DNA of 64,000 nt from Spongiibacteraceae bacterium UBA5047 (GCA_002415025.1 DIBR01000015.1:112411-176410); one strand, 5' to 3'; shown: positions 8,301-16,840, numbered from the stretch's first letter. The notes: generated from the letters alone by a model not told the origin. Translations and numbers: made by a program.

Positions 8301-9733
8301 TCATCGATGTCGTCATCACCCATCCCCAGCTCCTTGATCTTGCGGGTCAGGGTATTGCGCCCCCAACCTAACAGGTTGGATGCGTCGCGCCGGCGGCCTT
8401 GCGTATAAGCCAGCGCCGCCTCAATCATGATGCGTTCAAATTGTGGCACCGCGCGGTCAAGAATACGATCGCGACCCAGCAGCAATTCCTGGTCAGCCCA
8501 GTGCCGCAGATTATCCTGCCAATGAATGCTGGGCGCACCCGGCGCAACATCGGCCGCAGTTTGAGGCTGCTGCAGCATTTCGGGCGGCAAATCGTTGATG
8601 TGGATTTCACGCCCTGAGGCCATCACCGTCAACCAGCGGCAGGTATTTTCCAGTTGTCTGACGTTGCCCGGCCAGGGTAACTGCATCATGTACTCTTCTG
8701 CCTCCGGGCGCAGCCGTTTTGGCTCGACATTGAGTTCGTTGGCAGCCTGCTTGAAAAAGTGCTTAACCAGCATGCGAATGTCTTCGCGCCGCTCCGACAA
8801 TCTCGGTATGTGAATACGGATGACGTTGAGCCGGTGAAACAGATCTTCACGGAACTGGTGGGCTTCTACCAACTTTTCCAGATTCTGGTGGGTCGCGGCA
8901 ATAATGCGCACATCCACCCGCACCGCCGTGTGTCCGCCCACCCGATAAAACTCACCGTCGGCCAGTACACGCAATAAGCGAGTTTGCGTTTCAGCGGGCA
9001 TATCGCCAATTTCATCCAGAAACAGGGTGCCGCCGTTGGCCTGCTCAAAGCGACCTCGGCGCTGTGAACCCGCCCCGGTGAAAGCACCTTTCTCATGACC
9101 GAACAATTCCGACTCCATAAGATCGCGCGGAATCGCCGCCATATTCAGGGCGATAAAGGGCTTGTCGGAACGCGGGCTATGGCGGTGCAGCGCGTGCGCC
9201 ACCAACTCCTTGCCGGTGCCCGACTCACCGTTGATCAACACGGTGATATTGGAGTGTGCCAAACGGCCAATAGCGCGGAACACCTCCTGCATGGCCGGCG
9301 CTTCGCCAATGATCTCTGGCGTTTCATACTGCTCGGCAACCGGCACTTGCCCTTTGCGACGACTGTTATGTTCAAGCGCGCGCTGGATAGTGGCCACCAC
9401 CTCATCCACATCAAAGGGCTTGGGCAAATATTCAAAAGCCCCGCCTTGATAAGACGCCACTGCGCTGTCCAGATCCGAATGGGCGGTGGTAATAATCACC
9501 GGCAGCCCATGATAGTTGGCGGTGATTTTGGTAAGCAGCTCCAGACCGTCAATGCCGGGCATGCGGATGTCGCTGATGATGGCATCGGGGGTGCCGGTGT
9601 CGAGCTGGGTCAGTAGTTCGTCGCCACTTTCAAAACTCTGGGTATCGATATTGGCCTGATTCAGCGCCTTTTCCAGCACCCAGCGTATCGAACGGTCGTC
9701 GTCTGCAATCCAGACGGAATGTGATTTGCTCAT
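8297..9733 (-). CDS. ntrC: Nitrogen regulator NtrC, sigma-54 activator
   Basis: A 478-aa response regulator that activates sigma-54 promoters under nitrogen limitation. Three domains are clear. The receiver domain has phospho-acceptor Asp55 in IISDIRMPG. The AAA+ domain has Walker A GESGTGKE at 169-176 and the sigma-54 contact loop GAFTGA at 216-221. The Fis-type helix-turn-helix lies at the C-terminus (RRRDASNLLGWGRNTLTRKIKELGM). It overlaps ntrB by four bases and is its partner. Its likely binding sites are visible upstream of ntrB and glnA. The stop codon shares bases with the convergent neighbour. Confidence 0.97.
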   Translation of the reverse strand: MSKSHSVWIADDDRSIRWVLEKALNQANIDTQSFESGDELLTQLDTGTPDAIISDIRMPGIDGLELLTKITANYHGLPVIITTAHSDLDSAVASYQGGAFEYLPKPFDVDEVVATIQRALEHNSRRKGQVPVAEQYETPEIIGEAPAMQEVFRAIGRLAHSNITVLINGESGTGKELVAHALHRHSPRSDKPFIALNMAAIPRDLMESELFGHEKGAFTGAGSQRRGRFEQANGGTLFLDEIGDMPAETQTRLLRVLADGEFYRVGGHTAVRVDVRIIAATHQNLEKLVEAHQFREDLFHRLNVIRIHIPRLSERREDIRMLVKHFFKQAANELNVEPKRLRPEAEEYMMQLPWPGNVRQLENTCRWLTVMASGREIHINDLPPEMLQQPQTAADVAPGAPSIHWQDNLRHWADQELLLGRDRILDRAVPQFERIMIEAALAYTQGRRRDASNLLGWGRNTLTRKIKELGMGDDDIDD

Positions 9734-10809
9734 GCAGCTAACTCCAGCGGAATATTGAGTGTGAACACGGTATTACCGGGTTCGCTCGCGCACTCAATCA
9801 GGCCGCGATGGCGATTGATAATGGATTGGGAAATCGACAGCCCCAGACCTGTGCCGTCAGGACGACCGCTAACCATGGGCAGGAATATGGCTTCACGCAC
9901 ACTGTCGGGAATACCGGGGCCGTTGTCGACGACGTCCACCCGACACACCAGACGATAGCGATGTGCGCCGATAGTGAACTGGCGCAACGTGCGGGTGCGC
10001 AGGGTAATCAACGGTCTGTCGGCATGGTAGCTCTGCTGTTGCAGGGCCTGCACCGCATTGCGCACGATGTTCAGCGTGGCCTGAATCAACTGCTCACGGT
10101 CACCCACCAGCTCGGGAATGCTCGGGTCATAATCGCGCACAATGTGGATATTGCCGGTGCCTTCGGCTTCAACCAGATTGCGCACCCGCTCGAGCACTTC
10201 GTGGATATTGGTGGGCTCCATGGTCAGGGTCTGGTTTGGGCCCAGCATATTGTCGACCAGATTCCGCAGGCGATCGGCCTCTTCAATAATAATGTCGGTG
10301 TAGTCTTTGAGCTTGTCGTCGGGCAGTTCACGGGCCAGCAATTGCGCCGCGCCGCGCAAACCCCCGAGGGGGTTCTTGATTTCGTGGGCCAGGCCGCGCA
10401 CCAGCACACGCGAATGCTCCTGACTGGACAGCAAGCCCTCTTCGCGGCTGATACGCAGCAGCCGATCCAGCGGCTGCAACTCGATGATCAACGACTTGGA
10501 ACCCCTGCTTTCGTGAATCGGGGTAACCGCAAAATCCACCGTGATCTGCTGCCCCGACTGCAAAGACAACTGCGCCTCGCGCTTGGTGTAGGCATTAAAA
10601 TTATTGATGGCGTCGAGCAGGTTAATCATGGTGTCCTCCTGCTCAAAGAACAGCTTGGTCACCGAGCTACCCTGCATACGATGGCCCGATACGGCCAGCA
10701 GCGACTCTGCCGCAGGGTTGATATAACTTACCGTCAAATTCGGCTCGACCAGAATGATCGCCGTTTTCAGGTTGTCGAGAATGCGGTGGTGAAGATTATC
10801 CGGGGCCAT
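9730..10809 (-). CDS. ntrB: Nitrogen sensor kinase NtrB
   Basis: A 359-aa cytoplasmic histidine kinase/phosphatase that controls NtrC under PII signalling. The N-terminal PAS domain covers about residues 5-115. The H-box GLAHEIKNPLGGLRGAAQLL gives phospho-acceptor His142. The N, G1 and G2 boxes follow (NIVRNAVQAL, DNGPGIPD, GTGLGLSISQSII). There is no transmembrane segment, as expected for NtrB. A sigma-54 promoter and a palindromic NtrC site lie upstream, so the ntrBC pair is probably autoregulated besides any read-through from glnA. Confidence 0.97.
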   Translation of the reverse strand: MAPDNLHHRILDNLKTAIILVEPNLTVSYINPAAESLLAVSGHRMQGSSVTKLFFEQEDTMINLLDAINNFNAYTKREAQLSLQSGQQITVDFAVTPIHESRGSKSLIIELQPLDRLLRISREEGLLSSQEHSRVLVRGLAHEIKNPLGGLRGAAQLLARELPDDKLKDYTDIIIEEADRLRNLVDNMLGPNQTLTMEPTNIHEVLERVRNLVEAEGTGNIHIVRDYDPSIPELVGDREQLIQATLNIVRNAVQALQQQSYHADRPLITLRTRTLRQFTIGAHRYRLVCRVDVVDNGPGIPDSVREAIFLPMVSGRPDGTGLGLSISQSIINRHRGLIECASEPGNTVFTLNIPLELAA

Positions 10810-10846
10810 GGGAAGGCTTGAACTCCTGTCTGCCTCTGCCCTGTAA

Positions 10847-10861
10847 GCAATATCCGGGCCA
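10847..10861 (-). promoter_or_regulatory. Sigma-54 promoter of ntrBC
   Basis: The minus strand reads TGGCCCGGATATTGC, with the invariant GG and GC 12 bases apart (first base to first base) as required for -24/-12 promoters (consensus TGGCACN5TTGCW). The start of transcription would be near 10835, 26 bases before the ntrB ATG. Confidence 0.6.
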
Positions 10862-10982
10862 GTGCGCCTATAGACACTGCAGCTTCAAGGGACGGGAGTT
10901 GCCAGCCCGCACACCGGTAGCGCAGGAAGCAGTGCAGCCGAACTCACCATTTTGAGGCCTCAGCAAGTTCAGTATAGCGCAT

Positions 10983-11001
10983 GCGCACCACAATGGTGCG
11001 C
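10983..11001. promoter_or_regulatory. NtrC binding site upstream of ntrB
   Basis: A perfect palindrome GCGCACCA-CAA-TGGTGCGC, with 8-bp arms and a 3-bp centre. It matches the enterobacterial NtrC consensus (GCACCAN3-5TGGTGC) and is centred about 157 bases upstream of the predicted ntrB start site, a usual enhancer distance. Confidence 0.75.
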
Positions 11002-11044
11002 TGCAGCAGCAATATAGAAAGTCCTTATACAGAAAGAAGAAGAC

Positions 11045-11578
11045 CTAGCGGTTGCCCGGCCAGTAGGCAGTCACTCTCACCGATCCCGCCTCCCCCAAGG
11101 GCTTGCCATCGGCATCAACGACTTGCGCGGTGATCTGATGCCCGCCGGGGGTCAGCCGGTCAATGGTGTGGTGCTGCGCCGGGCCAACTACCAGGCTCTC
11201 GCCATCAAGCAAAAACTCGAGCTTGTGTTTGGGTAACAACGGCGGGTCAATCGTCACGCTGAACGTGGTGGGGATCAATCCATTGGGCACCACTGCATTA
11301 TCTTCCGGCTCAACAAAGCTCACCACATAACCCGAACCCGGGTCTTTTTTAGCGGATTTTTTCCTGGCCGGGCGCGGTGTCACGGCCGGCGTGCGGTTGG
11401 TATCCTGCAGTTCAACGCGTTCGGCATTGTCGCCGGGCTGATCGGTAAAGACCGTATTGCCCTGCCGGTCCTTACTTCGGTAAATGCCGGAGTCACTGTC
11501 GTCGGCTGTCAAACTGCCGGCCAGGCCAAGTGCCACTATCACGCTGAGTATTTGCTTCATAGGTCGATATTTAGCCAT
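11045..11578 (-). CDS. DUF4124 domain periplasmic protein
   Basis: An exported protein of about 177 aa. A signal peptide (MKQILSVIVALGLAGSLTA) is followed by the DUF4124 segment GIYRSKDRQGNTVFTDQPGDNA, a basic linker (PRPARKKSAKKDPG), and a C-terminal beta-sandwich-like domain (EPEDNAVVPNGLIPTTFSVTIDPPLL...HKLEFLLDGESL). The start is either ATG 11578 or ATG 11560; neither has a strong ribosome binding site. Function is unknown. A similar small gene sits between glnA and ntrB in Pseudomonas, so the position is conserved. Confidence 0.8.
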   Translation of the reverse strand: MAKYRPMKQILSVIVALGLAGSLTADDSDSGIYRSKDRQGNTVFTDQPGDNAERVELQDTNRTPAVTPRPARKKSAKKDPGSGYVVSFVEPEDNAVVPNGLIPTTFSVTIDPPLLPKHKLEFLLDGESLVVGPAQHHTIDRLTPGGHQITAQVVDADGKPLGEAGSVRVTAYWPGNR

Positions 11579-11666
11579 GGGCACGCCGCCGTCAATAGCA
11601 GCCTGAAAAAACTGTGAGACAGGCACTTGCCTACCCCTACACCACCTTGCCACCAGACGGGCAGGC

Positions 11667-11696
11667 AAAAAAAAGCCCGGCTAATGCCGGGCTTTT
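11667..11696 (-). terminator. Intrinsic terminator of glnA
   Basis: On the minus strand, 17 bases after the glnA stop: stem AAAAGCCCGGC, loop ATTA, stem GCCGGGCTTTT, then four more T. It is a strong rho-independent terminator that would largely uncouple glnA from the DUF4124-ntrBC genes. Confidence 0.9.
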
Positions 11697-11712
11697 CAGT
11701 CGGATTGCGCGA

Positions 11713-13119
11713 TTAAACGCTGTAGTACATATCAAACTCAACGGGGTGAGTTGTCATGTTCAGGCGCTCAACCTCACCGGCTTTCAAGCCGATGTAGGCG
11801 TCAATCATGTCATCATCAAATACGCCGCCAGCGGTCAGGAACTCACGGTCCGCATCCAGCGCAGCCAGAGCCTGATCCAGTGAAGAGGCAACTGTCGGGA
11901 TCGCCGCAGCTTCTTCAGCAGGCAGGTCATACAGATCCTTGTCGGCAGCATCGCCGGGGTGGATCTTATTCTGGATGCCGTCAAGGCCAGCCATCAGGAA
12001 GGCAGCAAACATCAGGTACGGGTTGGCAGAAGGATCGCCAAAACGTACTTCAATGCGGCGTGCTTTCGGGTTCGCGACATACGGAATGCGGATAGAAGCC
12101 GAACGGTTACGCGCCGAGTAAGCGAGCATAACGGGCGCTTCAAAACCTGGCACCAGACGCTTGTAAGAGTTGGTAGACGGGTTAGCAAAGGCATTTAGTG
12201 CACGCGCGTGCTTGATGATACCGCCGATGTAGAACAGGGCAGTTTCAGACAGGCCGCCGTATACGTCGCCGGCAAACAGGTTCTTGCCATCTTTGCTCAG
12301 AGACATGTGGCAGTGCATGCCGCTACCGTTGTCGCCAACCAGAGGCTTGGGCATGAACGTAGCCGTTTTGCCGTAGGCATGAGCTACATTGTGCACCGCG
12401 TACTTCAAAATCTGGACTTCGTCAGCCTTGCTGACGCAGCTGTTGGGACCAACACCGATTTCGCACTGACCGGCAGTACCCACTTCGTGGTGGTGTACTT
12501 CGATATCCAGACCCATAGACTCCATCGCGTGGCACATGGCACCGCGCAGGTCGTGCAGGCTGTCGACCGGAGGCACGGGGAAGTAACCGCCTTTCACGCC
12601 GGGACGGTGACCAAAGTTGCCGTCTTCGAATACTTTATTTGAAGACCATGCGGCCTCATCAGAGTTGATGGTGTAGCCAGCGCCGCTGATATCGGCATGC
12701 CATTTAACATCGTCAAATACGAAGAATTCGGGCTCCGGGCCAAACAGGGCACTGTCGGCAATGCCGGTAGACTTCAGGTAGTCTTCAGCGCGTGCCGCGA
12801 TAGAGCGCGGGTCACGGTTGTAGCCCTGCATGGTAGAAGGCTCAACGATGTTACAGCGAATGATAACGGTCGCATCGTCGGTGAATGGGTCCATAAAGGA
12901 AGCCGCATCGTCAGGCATCAGGATCATGTCAGACTCGTTGATACCCTTCCAGCCAGAGATGGATGAGCCGTCAAACATTTTGCCTTCTTCAAAAAAGCCG
13001 GCGTCGACATCGCGCGCAGGGATGGTGACGTGCTGCTCTTTACCCTTGGTATCGGTAAAGCGCATGTCTGCCCATACTGCTTCGTTGTCTTTAATCAGTT
13101 TCAGAGTCTTCTCTGACAT
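11713..13119 (-). CDS. glnA: Glutamine synthetase type I
   Basis: A 468-aa enzyme that makes glutamine from glutamate, ammonia and ATP, as a cytoplasmic dodecamer. Signature segments are present: FDGSSISGWKGI near 49-60, EFFVFD at 131, the ATP loop KPLVGDNGSGMHCHMS at 258-272, and the adenylylation site NLYDLP-like KDLYDLP with Tyr397. The type I-beta form is therefore regulated by GlnE. The ATG at 13119 is preceded by a GGAGG ribosome binding site; an in-frame start upstream at 13194 lacks this and would extend the family N-terminus. A sigma-54 promoter, two NtrC sites and a strong terminator frame the gene. Confidence 0.98.
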   Translation of the reverse strand: MSEKTLKLIKDNEAVWADMRFTDTKGKEQHVTIPARDVDAGFFEEGKMFDGSSISGWKGINESDMILMPDDAASFMDPFTDDATVIIRCNIVEPSTMQGYNRDPRSIAARAEDYLKSTGIADSALFGPEPEFFVFDDVKWHADISGAGYTINSDEAAWSSNKVFEDGNFGHRPGVKGGYFPVPPVDSLHDLRGAMCHAMESMGLDIEVHHHEVGTAGQCEIGVGPNSCVSKADEVQILKYAVHNVAHAYGKTATFMPKPLVGDNGSGMHCHMSLSKDGKNLFAGDVYGGLSETALFYIGGIIKHARALNAFANPSTNSYKRLVPGFEAPVMLAYSARNRSASIRIPYVANPKARRIEVRFGDPSANPYLMFAAFLMAGLDGIQNKIHPGDAADKDLYDLPAEEAAAIPTVASSLDQALAALDADREFLTAGGVFDDDMIDAYIGLKAGEVERLNMTTHPVEFDMYYSV

Positions 13120-13230
13120 TAGGGTTATCCTCCAATAGAGAGTCGTGTGGTCTCGGCGCGGCCGAAAGTGGGCGATTATATGCCGTTCAGACAATGCCGC
13201 ATAGCGGCCTTGTGAGTGACATCACATAAA

Positions 13231-13245
13231 GCAAAAGCCATGCCA
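13231..13245 (-). promoter_or_regulatory. Sigma-54 promoter of glnA
   Basis: The minus strand reads TGGCATGGCTTTTGC, with GG and GC correctly spaced for a -24/-12 promoter. Transcription would start near 13219, giving a leader of about 100 bases. Confidence 0.75.
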
Positions 13246-13326
13246 CAAAATAGGCGCGGGCTAGGCGCGAAAAGCAGGCGCTTTAAACCTGTTTTGCCTG
13301 ATTAACGTGCAAGAATCCGGCGGAGC

Positions 13327-13362
13327 GCACCACAATGGATCACAGTCGCACCATTATGGGTC
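13327..13362. promoter_or_regulatory. Tandem NtrC binding sites upstream of glnA
   Basis: Two related sites, GCACCACAATGGATC (from 13327) and GCACCATTATGGGTC (from 13348), start exactly 21 bases apart, so they lie on the same helix face. They are centred near -114 and -135 of the sigma-54 start, close to the E. coli glnAp2 layout (-108 and -140). Both share the GCACCAYWATGG core with the site at ntrB. Confidence 0.7.
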
Positions 13363-13383
13363 ATTACGGCCGCAGTTCACAGC

Positions 13384-13412
13384 TGCACACAGCCGGACGA
13401 CGGCAGTATAAT
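13384..13412 (+). promoter_or_regulatory. Sigma-70 promoter of thiI
   Basis: TGCACA (13384-13389), a 17-base spacer and consensus TATAAT (13407-13412), about 33 bases before the thiI ATG. Confidence 0.6.
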
Positions 13413-13444
13413 AGCGCGCTTTTCCTTCCGCACACCGGGGCACC

Positions 13445-14899
13445 ATGAAGTTTATTGTCAAGTTCTTTCCAGAAATCACCATTAAAAGCCGGCCGGTACG
13501 CAAACAGTTTGTTAAGCAGCTGCACACCAACCTCCGACGATTGCTCGAACCGGTCGACCCTGACATCCATATTGAACGGCAGTGGGACAAAATCGTTATT
13601 AGTAGCCGGCTCAATGAGCCGGATCGCGCCGCCACCATGATCGAAATTCTTGGCAACACCCCGGGCATAGCCCATTTTATGGACGTTCTGGAATATCCAT
13701 TGACAGATATCGACGATATCTATCAACACACCCGAGCGCTGTGGGGCGAGCGACTCGCCGGCAAACGCTTCAGCGTGCGCTGCAAACGCAGCGGCAAGCA
13801 CGACTTCCAGTCACTGGATGTCGAACGCTACGTTGGCGGCGGCCTGAATCAGCACAGCGACGCCGCCGGCGTCGATCTCAGCAACCCCGAAGTCGTGGTG
13901 CGTATCGAAGTTCGCGACGAGCTGGTGTACATCGTCAATCAACGCTACCCCGGACTCGGCGGCTTTCCGCTGGGCAGCCTCGACCCGGTGTTGTCCCTGA
14001 TTTCCGGTGGCTTTGACTCCCCGGTGGCCAGTTACATGATGATGAAACGAGGTCTGCGTACCCACTTCTGCTTTTTCAATCTGGGCGGGCGCGACCACGA
14101 GATCGGTGTCAAGGAAGTCGCTCTCTATCTCTGGATGAAATACGGCGCATCGCATCGCGTCAAATTTGTCACCGTGCCCTTCGAGCATGTGGTGGGTGAA
14201 ATTCTGAAAAATGTCGACAATTCGCAGATGGGCGTTGTGCTCAAACGCATGATGCTGCGTGCCGCCGAACGCGTTGCCGACGAGCTGAATGTGCAGGCCC
14301 TGGTCACCGGCGAGGCTATCGCCCAGGTATCGAGCCAGACCCTGACCAACCTGTCGGTAATTGATGCGGTTACCGACAAGCTGGTCTTGCGCCCGCTGAT
14401 CGCAGCTGACAAGGGCGACATCATCCGCACCGCCGCGCAGATAGGCACGGAGGAATTTGCGGCCAACATGCCCGAATACTGCGGTGTTATTTCGGTCAAA
14501 CCCACCACCAAGGCCAAACCCGAAAAGGTGGCCGCGCAGGAAGAAAAATTCGACTTTGCAGTACTGGAGCAGGCACTCGCCGATGCGCGCTATACCACCA
14601 TTGACGAACTGGCCAATGAGGAACTGACACGCATTGAGCTCGAAGTACTGGCCGCGCCCATTCCCGGCGCTGTCGTTATCGATGTCCGCCACCCGGACGA
14701 AACCGAACGGCGACCGCTGCAAATATCAGGCACAACGGTGGTAGACATGCCATTCTACGAACTGCACAGCAAGTTCGCCGGGCTCGATAGGTCGTGCACC
14801 TACCTGTTGTACTGTGACAAAGGGGTGATGAGCCGACTGCACGCCGCACATTTGGTTGAGCAGGGTTACAGCAACGTCAAGGTATACCGCCCGGCCTAG
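13445..14899 (+). CDS. thiI: tRNA 4-thiouridine synthase ThiI
   Basis: A 484-aa enzyme that puts sulfur on U8 of tRNA and can also feed sulfur to thiamine synthesis. The order of domains is an NFLD/THUMP RNA-binding part (about 1-165), a PP-loop ATPase with SGGFDS at 187-192, and a C-terminal rhodanese domain (about 400-484) with the persulfide cysteine at 457 in LLYCDKGVMS. Presence of the rhodanese domain and its cysteine marks the E. coli-like form. It is transcribed away from glnA. trmL, another tRNA-modification gene, follows at once. Confidence 0.97.
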   Translation: MKFIVKFFPEITIKSRPVRKQFVKQLHTNLRRLLEPVDPDIHIERQWDKIVISSRLNEPDRAATMIEILGNTPGIAHFMDVLEYPLTDIDDIYQHTRALWGERLAGKRFSVRCKRSGKHDFQSLDVERYVGGGLNQHSDAAGVDLSNPEVVVRIEVRDELVYIVNQRYPGLGGFPLGSLDPVLSLISGGFDSPVASYMMMKRGLRTHFCFFNLGGRDHEIGVKEVALYLWMKYGASHRVKFVTVPFEHVVGEILKNVDNSQMGVVLKRMMLRAAERVADELNVQALVTGEAIAQVSSQTLTNLSVIDAVTDKLVLRPLIAADKGDIIRTAAQIGTEEFAANMPEYCGVISVKPTTKAKPEKVAAQEEKFDFAVLEQALADARYTTIDELANEELTRIELEVLAAPIPGAVVIDVRHPDETERRPLQISGTTVVDMPFYELHSKFAGLDRSCTYLLYCDKGVMSRLHAAHLVEQGYSNVKVYRPA

Positions 14900-14932
14900 C
14901 GCCGGGTGCGGAACGAACAACGAGGTCGCCAC

Positions 14933-15397
14933 GTGCTGAACATCGTGCTCTATCAACCGGAAATTCCGCCCAACACCGGCAATATTATTCGACTGTGCGC
15001 CAATACCGGCATGCAATTGCACTTAATCAAGCCACTGGGGTTCACGCTCGACGACAAACGCCTGCGCCGTGCCGGTCTCGATTATCACGAATGGGCGAAT
15101 GTGAAAACTCACGCCTGCTGGGACGACTTACTGAGCAGTGAGCAACCGCAGCGCGTATTCGCCTGCAGCACCAAGGGCAGCAAAGCACACAGCGACGTGG
15201 CTTACCGGGAAGGCGATTATCTGGTTTTCGGGCCGGAGAGCCGGGGCTTGCCGAAAGAGTTTCTAGCCGCGCTGCCCGCCGGGCAGGTACTGCGACTCCC
15301 CATGAAGGGTGACAGCCGCAGCCTGAACTTGTCGAACGCCGTCAGTATTTTTGTGTATGAGGCTTGGCGGCAGCTGGGTTATACCGGTGGTGTTTGA
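14933..15397 (+). CDS. trmL: tRNA (cytidine/uridine-34-2'-O)-methyltransferase TrmL
   Basis: A SPOUT-class enzyme that methylates the ribose of wobble base 34 in some leucine tRNAs. The N-terminus LNIVLYQPEIPPNTGNIIRLCANTG, the FGPESRGLP knot segment near 97 and the LNLSNAVSIFVYEA motif near the C-terminus are diagnostic. The GTG at 14933 is chosen because GAGG lies seven bases upstream and gives 154 aa, the family length; the GTG at 14906 would add nine residues without a ribosome binding site. It probably shares a transcript with thiI. Confidence 0.94.
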   Translation: MLNIVLYQPEIPPNTGNIIRLCANTGMQLHLIKPLGFTLDDKRLRRAGLDYHEWANVKTHACWDDLLSSEQPQRVFACSTKGSKAHSDVAYREGDYLVFGPESRGLPKEFLAALPAGQVLRLPMKGDSRSLNLSNAVSIFVYEAWRQLGYTGGV

Positions 15398-15420
15398 GTA
15401 GGGCTGGAATCGCCCAGCAA

Positions 15421-15450
15421 GCCGGGAACGCTATGCTTATCCCGGCCTAC
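15421..15450 (-). repeat. REP-like palindrome, copy 1
   Basis: The minus strand reads GTAGG followed by a palindrome (CCGGGA ... TCCCGG type arms) with an AAGC-rich loop (TAAGCATAGCG). The GTAGG head plus a stem with an AAGCGnAGCG-like loop is the layout of REP elements linked to RAYT transposases. It faces copy 2. Confidence 0.6.
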
Positions 15451-15467
15451 CTTACGATTAAACTATA

Positions 15468-15497
15468 GTAGGCCCGATTAAGCGCAGCGTATCGGGC
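15468..15497 (+). repeat. REP-like palindrome, copy 2
   Basis: The plus strand reads GTAGG, then arm GCCCGAT, loop TAAGCGCAGCGT and arm ATCGGGC. It is in opposite orientation to copy 1, separated by 17 bases, so the two form a BIME-like pair between the convergent trmL and secB genes. It may also serve as a two-way transcription end. Confidence 0.65.
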
Positions 15498-15508
15498 ATT
15501 CCAGCGTG

Positions 15509-15967
15509 CTAGTGCTTCTGCGCACTCTGGCTCTGCTTCTCGGCCGCCTGCTTTTGCGCCTCGCGGAACAGGGCCTCAAAATTAACCGGTTGCAGCGCCA
15601 CCGCCGGGAAGCCGCCCTTCAGTGCCAGGGAATCAATCGCTTCACGCGCGTAGGGAAAGAGCAAGTTCGGACACGCAATGCCCAACACCTGCTTCAAGGT
15701 GTCGCCTTCAATACCTTCAATTGCGAACAAGCCTGCCTGCTGCACTTCCAGCAACAAAACCTGTTCGCCGTCCAATTCAGCGGTCAGGGTAATGGTCAGC
15801 ACAACTTCATGGCTGTTCTCGGCAACGTGGTTGCTGCGGGTATTGAGATCAACCTTGAAGTTCGGCTTCCAACTTTTGGTGAACACCATTGGGCTGTTGG
15901 GCGATTCAAGTGAAATGTCTTTTACGTAAATGCGTTGCAGGGCAAATTTCTGTTGTTCGTCAGCCAT
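15509..15967 (-). CDS. secB: Protein-export chaperone SecB
   Basis: A 152-aa tetrameric cytoplasmic chaperone that keeps precursors unfolded and hands them to SecA. The family pattern is complete: FALQRIYVKDISLESPNSP near the N-terminus and CPNLLFPYAREAIDSLALKGGFPAVALQPVNFEALF in the second half. The length is typical. Downstream of grxC and the rhodanese gene, in the same order as in E. coli and Pseudomonas (rhodanese-grxC-secB). Confidence 0.97.
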   Translation of the reverse strand: MADEQQKFALQRIYVKDISLESPNSPMVFTKSWKPNFKVDLNTRSNHVAENSHEVVLTITLTAELDGEQVLLLEVQQAGLFAIEGIEGDTLKQVLGIACPNLLFPYAREAIDSLALKGGFPAVALQPVNFEALFREAQKQAAEKQSQSAQKH

Positions 15968-16007
15968 CGACTTTCCTATCTATGCAATATCGTTGATTAA
16001 AGGGCGC

Positions 16008-16268
16008 CTAGTTGGCTGCCAGCATGCGATCAAGCTCACCACGCCGGTCAAGCGCAACCAGCTCGTCGCAGCCACCAACATAAGTATCGCCAATCCATAT
16101 CTGCGGAACGGTGCTGCTGCCACCCGTCATTTCCACCAGTTTTGCACGCATGGCTCTGTCGCCATCAACGGCAACTTCATCAACCGTTGCCGCCTTGTGC
16201 GCCAGCAACTGTTTGGCGTGTACGCAATAGGGGCAAAAGCGCGTAGTGTAAATTTTAACGGTACTCAT
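16008..16268 (-). CDS. grxC: Glutaredoxin 3
   Basis: An 86-aa thiol-disulfide oxidoreductase with the dithiol active site CPYC (Cys12, Cys15), the TVPQIWI cis-proline loop and the GGCDEL glutathione-binding segment. It reduces protein disulfides with glutathione in the cytoplasm. It lies three bases after the rhodanese gene stop and 40 bases before secB, so the three form an operon. Confidence 0.96.
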   Translation of the reverse strand: MSTVKIYTTRFCPYCVHAKQLLAHKAATVDEVAVDGDRAMRAKLVEMTGGSSTVPQIWIGDTYVGGCDELVALDRRGELDRMLAAN

Positions 16269-16271
16269 TTA

Positions 16272-16688
16272 TCAGCCCTTCACCAGCGGCAACTGCTGGC
16301 CCTTCCATTCCATCATGCCACCCGACATGCGGCGTACGCCGGTGAAACCTTTAGCGGCCAGCTTCTTGCCAACCCCGCCTGAATGCTGCCCCATTTTGCA
16401 GACCAGAATCAGCGCCTTGTCTTTATAGGCCTCCAGTTCGCCCAGACGCGAATCAACACTGCTAAACGGGATGTTGATCGCATCGACAATGTGTCCGCTT
16501 TTGAACTCCTTGGCGTCACGCAGGTCTATGACCACTGCGTCCTGCTGATTGATCAGGTTGACCGCCGCCTGGGGGCTTACCGAAGCGCCGGAACGCTTGG
16601 AGTCATGAAACACCAGCAGCAGCACGCAGCTCAGCAAAGCGCCAACCAACATCCACTGCTGGCCCAGAAAAACGATGAACGATTCCAT
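16272..16688 (-). CDS. Membrane-anchored rhodanese-like protein (YibN type)
   Basis: A 138-aa protein with an N-terminal transmembrane segment (about 11-28) and a single rhodanese domain. The active loop CKMGQHSGGVGKKL has Cys97 as the likely sulfur carrier. The E. coli counterpart YibN also precedes grxC and secB. The role is not established; sulfur transfer or membrane-protein insertion support has been considered for such proteins. It is divergent from gpmI; a TATAAT at 16724-16729 on its strand is a likely -10 element. Confidence 0.88.
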   Translation of the reverse strand: MESFIVFLGQQWMLVGALLSCVLLLVFHDSKRSGASVSPQAAVNLINQQDAVVIDLRDAKEFKSGHIVDAINIPFSSVDSRLGELEAYKDKALILVCKMGQHSGGVGKKLAAKGFTGVRRMSGGMMEWKGQQLPLVKG

Positions 16689-16840
16689 GCAAAACCTCTG
16701 TGCGGGAATTTTCGAAAGCCGCGATTATACACGGATCAAAGCGCTCCTGCCCGCCCCGCAGGTCAGCCGGCAGGCACATGGCGGCTGGCCGGGATAGCCG
16801 CTACAATAGGCGCCCCGTTAACCGACCGTTCTGGACCTCA

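Noticed and set aside
9808..10821. 337-codon plus-strand frame opposite ntrB
   Set aside because: It mirrors the ntrB reading frame; ntrB has all kinase motifs, and the antisense product has no family features and no ribosome binding site.
13811..14722. 303-codon minus-strand frame opposite thiI
   Set aside because: A shadow of the GC-rich thiI gene, lacking a start context; thiI domains are complete.
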